DNA of 64,000 nucleotides from the NCBI RefSeq assembly GCF_051020955.1, contig NC_135018.1, positions 5,060,814-5,124,813 of the forward strand. The letters are read 5' to 3'. Numbering within the stretch: the first letter of the stretch is position 1; each line of letters starts with the position of its first letter. Under the pieces are notes generated by a model. That model ran no database searches and was not told where the DNA came from. It worked only from the letters and a program-made list of their open reading frames with translations. Below are positions 47,276 through 56,100 of this stretch, one piece after another. Position numbers and translations under genes: made by a program. Source of the DNA: Megalopta genalis (lineage: Eukaryota > Arthropoda > Insecta > Hymenoptera > Halictidae).

Positions 47276-49004
47276 TGTAATAGGAAATATATTCGCGCGC
47301 GCGCGCGATCAAATTATAAATGTCTCCTGCTTCAATGTACAAATTTGATTTATCAATGAAGCGAATAACGGTATCCCAACTGATTATATATTGGCCATTA
47401 TTTGCAATGACCTGTTGCCATTTACCAAGTACTTTGTTTAGTTAATTGCAGATAATTCGATCCTAGAAATTAATTGAAGAAGTCTAAGAAATATAACTAA
47501 GATGAAAATTGGTTTTCATTTTCGATAATAGTAATGAGTTGAAAATAGTGTAACAATATCCTAAAATTCTTCTAATGTCTTCACAGTTTTGCATTCAACC
47601 TATTAATTTACATTGGAAATGCATAAAATTCGTAGCCTACTTATGGCAGTTATCGACGGGGGAAATAGATTTCGATTGCTGATCCAATTTCTTTTATCGA
47701 TGGCTTTTATGAACTATTAAAATAAGTTCACTTCGTTGATAACTGTTATGAATAACTGGAATAAATCCTTCTCATCGGTAACTTTTATAAGTAACCAAAA
47801 TAAGAATTCCATCATCAATGATAATTATTGGCTAAGAAGAAAATTTCGGTCAATTGTAGTTGTTATTTATAACGAAAAATTGAAGTCTTTGAATCATGTG
47901 GTTTTTGAACAATTTTGTTGCATTTTGCGACTAACAGCTGCAACTTGAATAATAAACACGTCTTTCTTTCTTACTGATCATCAATGTATATTTAACACAC
48001 ATTCAGACAGCAATGTATTAAATACACTTTCCGACGGCAATGTATTAAACACATTTTCAGACAACAATATATTTTGCATTAAATACATTTGCATGGTTGC
48101 TGGTCAATAAATAAACAAATTTTCTCTGAATCGGTTCTATGAATTCAGTAAAATAATAATCGTTCGGGATCCGATGAATCTGCGTGATATTAAATGAAAC
48201 TTTTTCATGGTAAGACAGAAAAGGATGGAGCAAAGAAAATGCTGTCGTAACAGCCTCCGAAAGCTTTCGATTTGATCTGAAGAGAGCTACTTGCAGCTAA
48301 TCTCTTCCCTCATCCTCTATAATAGAAAAGTCCGATCTTGACCTCGCCTAAACTCCCATCACAAGTTAATCGTACTGCCGGCAATGGATTTAACGACCAT
48401 AAAAGAAGAACTGTAGTTTCCGTATTTTCTCGTATTTTTCCATACGTGAAGGACTGAAAATTATTGATATCTTTCTTAAACAATGTTTCTTGAAGAATTT
48501 AAAGATCACATATCAGCGGAATGTCGTGTAACAATATTGTTATATAAACTTGTTTCAAAGCATATTGAAATAAATAAAATAAAATAATAAAAGTGGATAT
48601 CGTGTAAAAGTGATATCAGTTTCCAATAAAATTGTGTCTTCAGTGTCATGAAAAATTTCATTCTCATTTTATCAGTGATCAGGCATACGCATACGACTCA
48701 TGAAGTCATAAGTAGCATAGAACGTAAAATTTGTCGCCGGTATGTCCATGTAAACTTTCGGGACAAAGACTTAGTACGTCCATGTTAGAGTGAGTGGATC
48801 GAATCGTCGACAAACGACGCGGCACTCGTCGATGTGGATACACTACTGCGCGTCCGAGTAATGTTCGCTTGATCCACTTGAGCCGAGCTCGCCTTTTTGC
48901 AAGGATTAAGCTATATCGCGCATAGCAAACGCGACCGTCGGTGTGTATAACCAGAATTTAGATAAATTTACACAGACTATCCCTAGCACAGCTGCTATCC
49001 GCAT
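24269..49004 (-). CDS. Secreted cysteine-rich insect protein, complete 6-exon gene, 227 aa
   Basis: The minus strand carries six coding exons whose phases fit together into 684 nt including the stop. Introns are 2380, 7013, 6675, 6266 and 1718 bp. The protein begins with a signal peptide (residues 1-18, MRIAAVLGIV core, likely cleavage after SCRSA). The mature part has 14 cysteines (24, 32, 57, 66, 74, 98, 113, 124, 151, 152, 160, 169, 193, 200), one N-glycosylation sequon at Asn139, and a hydrophobic tail (211-223) preceded by small residues Ser204-Gly205-Ala206, compatible with a GPI signal. Landmarks are KCGRPLE, CIQRYTFDCL, HAPCMHKVQ, CCGFREYLDC and QCGDDTAQFTKEFLDRM. They match a widespread insect family of secreted proteins that I know by pattern but not by name; its molecular function is unknown to me. 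Seven disulphides are possible. Exons 2-6 are secure; exon 1 is less so. Confidence 0.9.
24435..24492 (+). repeat. Possible solo end of the TTAAGGGGGTATT element family
   Basis: TTAAGGGGGTATTTCGG in intron 5 resembles the left terminus at 61906-61922 (TTAAGGGGGTATTCTAG), and GCGTGAATTTTT occurs shortly inside both, though at a different distance. No second terminus is found nearby. Confidence 0.4.
24563..24876 (+). mobile_element. Decayed mellifera-type mariner, internally deleted
   Basis: Inverted ends GGTTGTTTAGAAAGTTCGTG and (right, reverse complement) GATTGGCCAGAAAGTTCGTG, flanked by TA. Inside, the plus strand still shows the start of a mariner transposase helix-turn-helix: FKEKKGKNATEIC in one frame and VYGENVIKEC in the next, separated by a frameshift. 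The rest of the transposase is deleted. It lies in intron 5 of the secreted protein gene. Confidence 0.85.
26101..26215 (-). CDS. Exon 5 of the secreted protein gene
   Basis: Acceptor GTTGCGTTTGTTTGTTTCAG, donor AGG|GTAAAT. Encodes residues 152-190: second Cys of the CC pair, GFREYLDCSHHSVRRQCG, DDTAQFTKEFLDRMSGS. Ends in phase 0. Confidence 0.94.
27686..27976 (+). CDS. Charged plus-strand frame, doubtful
   Basis: A 96-codon frame with a real ATG encodes a very Glu/Lys/Arg-rich peptide (ETEGDLLDQENPTEDN, then GWRNRKKKRDAD) with no domain I know. Purine-rich tracts like this are seen in the ORF1 regions of non-LTR retrotransposons and in simple purine-rich intron DNA. It lies in intron 4 of a gene on the other strand and has no clear splice partners. 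I list it for completeness only. Confidence 0.15.
   Translation: MREATKVEYKRNERTIAGENEARVKIEKMSSVEETEGDLLDQENPTEDNPRWEKEVEIVNKEERHSKSDEKIRGWRNRKKKRDADVGRNDMTCQAS
31735..31833 (+). repeat. Dispersed AT-rich repeat with GCATAAA...CTGCAG end, copy
   Basis: TTTATTTCTTGCAACTAATGC followed by TTTTGCATAAATGTCTGCAG parallels 33700-33755 and 41550-41611. The family is described in the findings. Confidence 0.5.
32482..32620 (-). CDS. Exon 4 of the secreted protein gene
   Basis: Acceptor TATTTTCGTTTCCAG, donor TTG|GTGAGT. Encodes residues 106-152: FMKHAPCMHKVQPLYELCM, KKYQAITQEME, the NST sequon, and the first bases of the double cysteine. Phases match exon 3 (one base carried in) and exon 5 (two bases carried out). 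Confidence 0.94.
32940..33340 (+). other. Purine-rich tract
   Basis: About 400 bp of strongly A/G-biased plus strand. It may be the decayed ORF1 end of a LINE (compare 34200-34760) or simple purine-rich DNA. No intact frame. Confidence 0.35.
33650..33760 (+). repeat. Dispersed AT-rich repeat, copy
   Basis: Shares ATGTCATTGTATTATTTTC, a TTATTTCTTGCAATTGATG block and TTTGCATAA with 41495-41611 in the same order and spacing. Confidence 0.55.
34479..34760 (+). pseudogene. Non-LTR retrotransposon endonuclease fragment
   Basis: The plus strand reads LRLLLWNVAELMNKEKSFKQ, stop, VEE, stop, DIIGLVETWVEEKAWEKTRK, then KERAMLIRII. This is the N-terminal part of an APE-type endonuclease domain: WN is the metal-binding Asn strand and ETW contains the catalytic Glu. 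Two in-frame stops and loss of everything after the first quarter of the domain show it is dead. The preceding 280 bp are purine-rich and could be the end of ORF1. It resembles CR1/Jockey-like elements of insects; I cannot name the clade. It lies in intron 3 of the secreted protein gene. Confidence 0.75.
35640..36010. other. GC-richer intronic patch, possible regulatory element
   Basis: Within intron 3, this stretch is GC-richer than its surroundings and dense in homeodomain-type cores (TAATTA and TTAATC near 35731-35840, TAATCG repeatedly at 35885-35905). No frame is convincing. A conserved enhancer is one explanation; I have no direct evidence. Confidence 0.3.
36297..36403 (+). repeat. 39-bp tandem repeat, about 2.7 copies
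   Basis: Units at 36297, 36336 and 36375 share TAATGGTTATTGATAACCAA (consensus), AAAC(C/T)TATTTCCGTCATT. A similar, more diverged array is at 47725-47835. Confidence 0.85.
36779..36840 (+). repeat. Dispersed repeat, copy 2 (partner at 9595-9656)
   Basis: AATGTTACTTATGCCGAAAA then ATAGAAGGGGGTAGTTCCAAG; see 9595-9656. Confidence 0.6.
37020..37140 (+). repeat. (AATAATA)n heptamer microsatellite, about 17 copies
   Basis: A near-perfect array of AATAATA in intron 3. Because 7 and 3 share no factor, every minus frame gives a repeating YYLLFII peptide; those frames are not genes. Confidence 0.95.
37480..37749 (-). pseudogene. Possible broken coding fragment, unidentified
   Basis: On the minus strand 90 codons are interrupted by a single TAG. 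The translation is of high complexity (SLSLEVLSDSAVRVYSKFL, GGNAWPTK, then after the stop FGPDIALRFKDYSFQDI and ILGGWFPFDE). It lies inside intron 3 of the secreted protein gene on the same strand and does not belong to it. I cannot identify a family; chance is possible. Confidence 0.2.
39296..39438 (-). CDS. Exon 3 of the secreted protein gene
   Basis: Acceptor CTTTCTTGTTTTCGCAG, donor ACA|GTAAGT. The 143 nt encode residues 58-106 with MRCIQRYTFDCLDEDQ, REQFNNLYAGTNKVVM and EVCQDGPYQD. The CIQ(R/K)YT...C...QR..F..LY.GT spacing is the strongest family signature in the protein. Confidence 0.94.
41394..41428. repeat. (TA)n microsatellite
   Basis: About 17 uninterrupted TA units in intron 2. 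Confidence 0.95.
41495..41611 (+). repeat. Dispersed AT-rich repeat, copy
   Basis: ATGTCAATGTATTATTTTGC, TTCATGCAATTGATGCAGAC and TTTTGCATAAAAATTTGCAG occur in the same order as at 33650-33760. Confidence 0.55.
42523..42985. mobile_element. TTAA-flanked piggyBac-like element, second copy, 3' truncated
   Basis: TTAA at 42519-42522 is followed by CCTTTTAGGTACGGCTG and the same 90 bp found at 17348-17449. A CAGGGTGTCC element then begins at 42613 after TATA, the same position as at 17450 apart from a short indel. The right end of the host element is absent. Confidence 0.75.
42613..42985. mobile_element. CAGGGTGTCC element, copy 3, right arm missing, inner array inverted
   Basis: The left terminus and arm (42613-42745) match copy 2. 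The GC-rich array at 42745-42983 is in the opposite orientation to copies 1 and 2: GGATTCGACCGCTCGACCGC and GCGCCAGCTGAGCTGG are read on the plus strand. The array ends abruptly in AT-rich DNA at about 42985 and no right arm follows. The 122-codon minus frame through it is a repeat artefact. Confidence 0.85.
43885..44147 (+). CDS. Candidate internal exon on the plus strand, unidentified
   Basis: Acceptor TTTCTTATGTGATATTCAG and donor GGCCAG|GTACCG enclose 263 nt open in one plus frame. A TGA lies in that frame just before the acceptor and a TAA (44161-44163) soon after the donor. GC content is about 47 percent, against about 30 percent around it. The translation looks like a folded domain rich in aromatics (EKGLGITAGFPSRENLWFSE, AWTTRKISRNRPTFEHFMY, RIDHFFDMNGQ). 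It begins after 1 nt of a codon and ends in phase 0. Minus frames of similar length overlap, one with an acceptor of its own (CTGTTTACAG). It lies in intron 2 of the minus-strand gene. No partner exon and no family recognised. Confidence 0.4.
46452..46593 (-). CDS. Exon 2 of the secreted protein gene
   Basis: Acceptor TTTGTTCCTGTTTCAG, donor CC|GTAAGT. Only one frame is open through all 142 nt (residues 11-58): end of signal peptide, then ECGPDRLVKCGRPLERI and LHERCP. Enters after 1 nt of a codon and leaves after 2, matching exons 1 and 3. Confidence 0.92.
47207..47272. repeat. (TG)n(CG)n(TG)n tract
   Basis: About 66 bp of uninterrupted alternating purine-pyrimidine with a CG core at 47216-47243, in intron 1 of the secreted protein gene. 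The sequence is strongly Z-DNA-prone. Confidence 0.95.
47293..47308. repeat. (CG)n tract
   Basis: A second short CG run 20 bp after the larger tract. Confidence 0.9.
47725..47835 (+). repeat. About 40-bp diverged tandem repeat
   Basis: GATAACTGTTATGAATAACT, GGTAACTTTTATAAGTAACC and GATAATTATTGGCTAAGAA modules, each followed by AATAA(A/G) and an (A/T)TC-rich spacer. Related to the array at 36297-36403. Confidence 0.55.
47997..48073 (+). repeat. About 26-bp tandem repeat, 3 copies
   Basis: ACACATTCAGACAGCAATGT, ACACTTTCCGACGGCAATGT and ACATTTTCAGACAACAATAT follow one another with TATTAA linkers. Confidence 0.8.
48974..49004 (-). CDS. Exon 1 of the secreted protein gene (signal peptide)
   Basis: ATG at 49004-49002 opens MRIAAVLGIV, and the last exon base (48974, T) joins TG of exon 2 to give a Leu codon. 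The resulting N-terminus is a textbook signal peptide and no other upstream frame fits the required phase, which is why I chose this start. The donor reads T|GTGTAA, weaker than the others, and a second GT lies two bases downstream in the wrong phase. An upstream ATG in another frame (MVYPPRALQ) lies 43 bp before it and would act as a short upstream ORF. Confidence 0.65.
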
Positions 49005-49986
49005 GCTTACAAGCTTGTAACGCTCTTGGCGGATAAACCATCTTGAACGACAACAAAGTGAAGTCACATTTGACACGTTGACGTAGAGAAATTTTCGTAC
49101 GTTTTGTCAACTGATAGATAAAATATTGTACTTTGTCGAGATAAATACGATATGATTCGAAACGCAATATTTATGTTATATGTAACAAAAAAAAAGAAAT
49201 TAACAATGCTTATTATTTGTTGCTTCGCAGTTGTACATAACAAATCATAAAGACAATTTCTTGTATTATGTTTTATGTACTATTTACTTAATGAATACAA
49301 CTCCCTAAAGCAGTGTTCAATATAAATTACTAGAACCTCTAATTTTAAGTATTCGTGTTGTATTCCCGATAAAAAATCGTGACAACTTCTTCCAGTTGCA
49401 CATACTTTCGATATTCATTTTCCTTAAAAATGAATGTATCAGGATTCGTCTTCACAATTGTGCATCTATTAACTATTAACGGCTCTATTTATCGACTTTT
49501 TAAACGTATTTCTAATAATACTTCTTGTAAACATATCGGCCTTTCTGTAATTCCCAATGTAACAGTGAATTATTCAATTTAATTCCCAGAAGCTAAGCAA
49601 TTAAACGACGATTTTGATAATCTAGGCGAAAATAGAAAGATTGTAGAACGTTGCTGACAAATTCTGTTCGACGGTGATAATGTTTTCAAATTAAACAACA
49701 GAATTTTTGGAGTACAATTTAACATAATGACATCAGAACAATAAAATATAGACACACAAAAAATCAATATATAAAACAATAGACGCCTTCACTGTACGAA
49801 ATCTGAATAACTCACTATAAACATATAGAGCACTCTTCACTTCACACATTGCGACAATTACTGCGACAATTATTATATCTACAACTTCCATCAGAGAGTT
49901 TGATAACGTTTGTCAAATTCTTATGAACGAAAAATCGATTGTACGTTCATTCAACGTAAACGGAAAACGGAAAAAGAGCAACTCAC

Positions 49987-50103
49987 AGAATTTACACTCA
50001 ACATCGACGACTGGAAGAGATACAACAACAGGACAAACGGAAATATAAGAATTATTGCATAATATACTGGTTGACGTCGCGGGAACACAATGTTGCGGCT
50101 CAT
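49987..50103 (-). CDS. Candidate first exon: short cytoplasmic end plus membrane anchor
   Basis: The minus strand shows ATG at 50103, 39 codons, then a strong donor TCT|GTGAGT in phase 0. The peptide starts MSRNIVFPRRQPVYYA and runs into IILIFPFVLLLYLF: a basic head followed by an uncleaved hydrophobic helix, typical of Golgi type II membrane enzymes such as glycosyltransferases. Which enzyme cannot be told from this exon, and the next exon was not found. A TATA box lies 240 bp upstream. Its phase does not fit exon 2 of the neighbouring secreted protein gene, though it could be a 5' UTR exon of that gene with this ATG as an upstream ORF. An in-frame ATG further upstream is possible but the added residues look like UTR. 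Confidence 0.4.
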
Positions 50104-50341
50104 AGCACGTGCGAAACTAACAAAAGTAGAGCAAAGAAGAGAGCTGAATCGCAAAAAACTAAAGGGGGTTGAGGCGCGGACTGCGTATTCCAACCAAGCC
50201 GAACAAAAGACCATTAAATCCGAATCAACTTCTTAATTTAAACGAATGGTTTTTTTGCCCGTCGTTGTCCCGCGAACACCGCCATGATAATAACCAGGGT
50301 CGTTCGTCATCATTAAGCGACCTGGAAATGCGTTTCCTGTG

Positions 50342-50348
50342 TTTTATA
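50342..50348 (-). promoter_or_regulatory. TATA box candidate
   Basis: The minus strand reads CCCAGGTATAAAACACAGG within a GC-richer segment, about 240 bp upstream of the ATG at 50103 and 1.3 kb upstream of the secreted protein start. Confidence 0.4.
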
Positions 50349-50459
50349 CCTGGGACCGCCAAAATTTTTTGCCAGAAACCGACCAGTTACAAGCAGTTTA
50401 GGGGAACATCTGTCAGGCAATCAGCAATCAAATTTCCCACGTCACAGGGATAAACGTTG

Positions 50460-51784
50460 GATTTCGGACAGTGAAATCGACATTTTTCAAACACCTTTTT
50501 CGTTTCGATACAATCCGACAAATTAATATCAGCAGCTCATTAAACGATTTCGAAATTAATGAATAAATTGTGTAATGAAGGGAAACGAAACCTTAGTTTT
50601 CATTTAGTTTTCATTATACTGTTTTAAATAGAAATTGCATTAGAATAACTTATTTCATGATATCACTGAAAGAGACAGGATTTTTTATTGCAAGCATATC
50701 TATGACATTTTTGTTTACAGAATTATAAAATATTTCATTATAATATTTATAAAAATTTAATACAAAAATATTAAATATTTTGTAATGAAATAAAATATGG
50801 AATACTTTACAATAATTTTATAATGAATAATATAATAAATAATATTTTCGTAATTAAATTTTTTATAACAATTTCATAGTGAAATATTTCATTGTAAGAA
50901 ATATTGAATTAAATAAATCAATGAACCTTTACTAAATGCGATTAATGTATGTTACTTTACAAGAATGACAAAATTGCATTTACTCAGATCTCATATAATT
51001 CAATTGTAATATGTACTTGGACAAGGATAAGTTAAAAAATTTGTAATGAAAATATTTGTATAATTTCAATAATTGTAAAAAAAAAGAACTAAAATTTTGA
51101 CCTGTGCACTAGTTACTACATGATTTGATTGAATTAAAAACATCATGTATAAATTGATATTAAAATAAATTGAAGCGTTGTTGCATATTCTCATACATTA
51201 GAGAGACGTACATCTAGGATCAAAATTAAATTCTAACGTTGTATAAAGTTCGAAGTTCAAGTTTGAGTACGAAGGGAAAATGTGAATTCATCATTTATGG
51301 GATTGCACATATTCAACTGAAATAAGTTACACATAGACGCAGCACTAATTACAAACCCTGTAAAGTAGAATAATTGCATCGAAAGCAAACGTATGCTCAT
51401 GTGAACACATAAATCTGAGAAGAATTTTCCATCATCTCTAGTGAAGCGAAGCCATCGAGTTCAATCATGAATTTCAGCCATTCTATTTTTCGCGAGATTC
51501 TCTTTTATGAAGTAATGCGTGATATCGCCGAGGAAAACTGAATTCAGCTGCATAGGATTTTATCTAGGGAACTGAAAATGCACGGCGCGAACACTTGTCT
51601 ATCAAATTTCTGTGCAATTTTCTTGTTTGTGGTATACAATTCATCACCCTCGATTAATTTTGTGTTATTAATTTTATCCGACTGTTTAACTATGCAATAA
51701 CAACAAATCCCTAAAAAGGAAACTGACCGAAAGTAAAATTAAATATTTACATTCGTAAAATTCCGTCATTTTATTTGCGAAATA
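50460..51784. other. AT-rich non-coding
   Basis: Long runs of A/T including diverged AATATTT repeats at 50690-50930. No gene or element recognised. Confidence 0.6.
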
Positions 51785-52323
51785 CAGTTGGGGACAAAAG
51801 TATCCGGACACCTTTCAAAATGCAATAACTTTTTTACAACTGGATTAAACGATTTTAATTTTCTGATGTTTTCTTAGATGTTAGAAAGTCTAGTTTAATG
51901 TATAATGACTTAAATACCCCCCATCTTTTTCCAACTGTCTTATGTGAACCTATAACGATAGGTTCTCGATAACTTATATGCATGATAACTATTTTATAAG
52001 GTCAAAATCTCTAGACCTCTCACAGATTTTGGTCGAAATTCGTGGAAAACTTAATATATACAAACTTAATAACGTGAACCGATTTCAATACAATTTTCAG
52101 TATGCATATAAGTTACCAAGATCTACAAAATGCGTTTTTTTACAACGAGTTTTTACATTTGCTCTTATCATTTCATGTAATAGTAAAATTTAAGAAAAAA
52201 GTATATTAGCCATTCTACAGTAAGCTAATCTCTCTAACATATAAACAAATTTAAGTTATTCAGACCGATTTTACAAAAGTTATTACATAGTAAAAGATGT
52301 CAGAATGCTTTAGTCCATCACTG
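51785..52323. mobile_element. Tc1-like non-autonomous element, 539 bp
   Basis: Left end CAGTTGGGGACAAAAGTATC, right end (reverse complement) CAGTGATGGACTAAAGCATT, with further inverted similarity for about 60 bp (AATAACTTTTTTAC against its complement). TA flanks both ends (51783-51784 and 52324-52325). The plus frame inside it (51978-52193) shows no transposase motif. Confidence 0.85.
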
Positions 52324-52325
52324 TA

Positions 52326-53139
52326 CCTAACTTGACAAATCTACCATATAAAACTGAAGTATTTCGATATAATACGCAATACCTATGAATTGGAAGCAAC
52401 GAGGAGTCATCAAGGCTCCGTTAGTGAATAATTCATACCTTAGGATCAACCTTGCAAACGAATATCACACAGACATTACGTGTAAATAGCAAACGCAGAC
52501 AATCTGTTCCAATATTTAAAAGATAGCGAAAATTTTCACAGCGTTTGCTAGACGTTTCAATTAAGAAAAGATCCAACTTGAAAAAGTTTGCAGAAAGACG
52601 GCTCAGTCGTTCATTTATTCGTATCGTCCAGAATACGCTTAATTGCCCCTAATGGATTCTTCAAGTCTTCCTATTCAAGCACTTTCAGCCCTTCTTTTAA
52701 ATTGCATCGAACCAAAGTGCATTTCGCTCGTTCTTGGACAAGCAAATCAGTTAATTAAGCGATTAATCATTTCAACAGAATGTTATGGCTAACTGATCGT
52801 GATCGCGAAATTTTCCGCATTTTCTGTGACTTATTGTTTTGCCGATTCGGCTCCTCGCATACTTATTTACTGAAAGTTAACCCGTTTGTTTGTCCAAATT
52901 TGTTCGTGCGTTAAAAATTTCAAAATCCAACAAAAGGTGAAGTAGTAATGTAAAAAGAAAATGTAAATCACTATGAATTATATTTATTACAAATGATTAC
53001 AGCAAGTATTTCTTAGAGGTCTTATTAGAGGAACCTGTAAATAATTGATAATCCACAATGAGATTGACTTAAATTAAATTTATGTACAGTAATTTTTAAA
53101 TGTTATAAAAAATTAATTCTTTAATAATTACACATACAT

Positions 53140-53170
<31 letters not shown>

Positions 53171-56100
53171 CGGAACACGTTTGATAAATGATCAAATAGA
53201 GAATCACTGGACATCCGAGGTTACTGAAAACAGCGTCGATTATGTCTGAATCGATTGCTTAACCAATTTAAGCAAATAAACGGTTAACCACGTGCTATGG
53301 TTTCTATCAAAGCGCACACTAGACACGATTAAACGTAATAGCACTTGTAATGTGATTCGGATATCGAATTTGGCAAACGGAATGAAAACAGGAGAAGCGT
53401 CGATGAAGGGATTGGCTTGATGTTATAGAAACAAGCTATGTATTTATATAAAAAGACTTTAACGCGTTTGCTGCTAACATAAAATCTGATATGCGAATCA
53501 ATTTCGTTTAATGTACACTGGCGAGTTATCGCGACGCTTAACATGAAATGGTCTTAATTTTGTAAGTAGAATGGTGTAACACAAAAATTGAGGGTGCAAC
53601 GTGCTGCATGGAGCCATAATTGGCACATAAATCTCTGTGCTGAGCGCACAGAGAGATTCGGTTGTCCCATGTTTAAAATGTCGGACAGAGCAACCGGCGA
53701 ATTTTGTAACGCGATCAAAACCGATTTGCACGGAAAAATAGTGTCGCGCGCCACAGTACAAACTTAAAAGACAGATCAGCCCGACCAACGGGATTATTCT
53801 CTTCGATTTTCCTGCCGGACGTATAATTCCGCGACACTCTATTTAATTTACCGACTTGACCACACGCCGCCACCGCTGCATAGTCACCATATTGTGGTGT
53901 CGAGATGTTTCCGTTGCGCAATATCATGTTTCCAAGCTTGTCGTATTACGGTATCGCAGCATCAAAATCGGTCGTTAAAAAATTCTGTTTACCACGTACA
54001 TATCCTTCGCAACATGTATTATTATGTATGTATATTACCGTATGTTATAATCTCTGCAGGAGGTGCGCGAAATTCAACCTTTATTCCTCGAAATTAACCA
54101 ATTCTCCCACGGTGTTCGTAAAAACTAATACTGTTTAGATTACATAAACGCGATTTAAAAAATACATTCATATCTTTGGAAATTGCACTTGAGACAATGT
54201 TTTTAAATTTATTTTCTGAAAGAATATAATAATTCATACAAAGATATCATACAAACAAAATTCAACATAAGCACTATATTCAACTCCAATAAGATGATAA
54301 TTAAAAAATTTATATAAGCCTAATGCACAATCTTTGTACATAGATCCGAATGAAACAAGATGTGCGTATTTTTGTAATCTGCACTACAATAAAATGTTAT
54401 TAAGTGTATTATTTGTAAGGATAATAATAAGTAATATGAAAACACAAAAGACAGCAAAAATTTATTTGCAGAATTCAATAGATTTGACTCTAATAAAGTT
54501 CTAATTAAAAAATTGTATAAGCTTAATACAAGGTCTGGGCTACGTAGACCAGAACACCGTAGAAGGATTAATTTAGCCCATTTACATCGAGAGGAAGAAT
54601 GAAACATAATGACCTTACCATTAATTGTTCAATACAGCATTATATAAAGTGGTGATAGCATAACATTCTTTTCAACGCTGTTGAATTTTTCTCGATGATG
54701 TGTTTCCAGAAAGGTTAAGCATGTGTGAACATTGAAGAATGCATGACGATCGATACTTTTAAATCTTGAGATGTTATATCGTTGATGTATTATGCATACA
54801 TGCAGATGTTAAATACAATGCCAAATATAAGTCCTCAACCTTATTTATCATGTTTTTTATTAGGTGTAATATTTCAGTCGTTAAAAACAAGAAAAATATT
54901 TGATATATTTAATATATAGAAATATATAGTAATATTTTTATAGTAAACTTTCCGACATTCTACGTCCATTACTAAGTGCAGAAAAAAAATGTTCTCTTGA
55001 TTGCTGCCGAAAAAAAGATTATCGTTCCCAATATTTATAAATGTATCAAGTAGTTAGAATACTATTTAAAGAGAAGAAAGTCAACATGAATATATTAATG
55101 TAATATATGCGCAAAAATATAGAAAATCGAAAAAAACCTCCTAAAATATCTAAAACGTGCATGTACAAATTTTAAACACATCAACGGTTTCGAAAGCTGG
55201 TAACCTGAAAGTTAACCTAGCACGAGTTCATCCAAAGAAGGTGCATGCGCGGCGAAGACAGGATATCGACCAACGAAATACCTTTTGTTTCACGAAAAAC
55301 TAACGAAACGGATCGTTGACGTTCTTCCCTCGACAATAACAAACGATGGCCGATAAAGAAGAAATAGTTGCCGAGTAATTTTTCGGGATTATATCCCGTA
55401 AAAATTTAATTAAAATCGGCCCGTTATAATTTAAAGTGACGTCCCCCGCGAGCTTAACTTCTACTCGACTTTGTGAGAAGACGACCGTCTTCGAGGGTGA
55501 CCCTCCTGAGGATCCTTACACTCGTTATTTTAATGATCGCGCCCGTGCAGAAACGGTGCTACACCCCCCTCTGCGTGCGGAATTAATGTTTGCCTGGGCG
55601 GACTGTTCCCGATAAAGGGAAACGGGAGAAAACGAGAACGGAAACACGGGACAGGGAAGAATCAGGAGCGGAATCGAACACGCTGAAAACGGAAAGGACC
55701 GTGGCAGAATTTGTCGAAGCACGAGTCACAGTGTCGAATCCTCTCTTGACACGGAGGTACCAGATCGATTCCCGATTATCGTCCACGGAGAACGAGTCCC
55801 GAGACTGTTTCTGCCTCGGTGAAATGCCAACTTGATTCGAGGCTTAATTAACATCCGCTAACGTAGTCGTTAGTTCTGCCTGCGCGACAGTCGCGATATC
55901 CTTCGGCCAAGATTCCATTCATTTTACCTCGTAAACATAACACGGTGTCGGCAACCGTTCTCCGTGAAAATCTCCACTGTTACAAATCTGTACAGCAAGC
56001 ATTGTCTTATGAAAGTCAATTATTCTATGTAGTTTAAGGGGATCTTCTGGTTGAAAGGATTATTTCCTTTACTTTCCTAGGGAATTGTGTTCATGAAATC

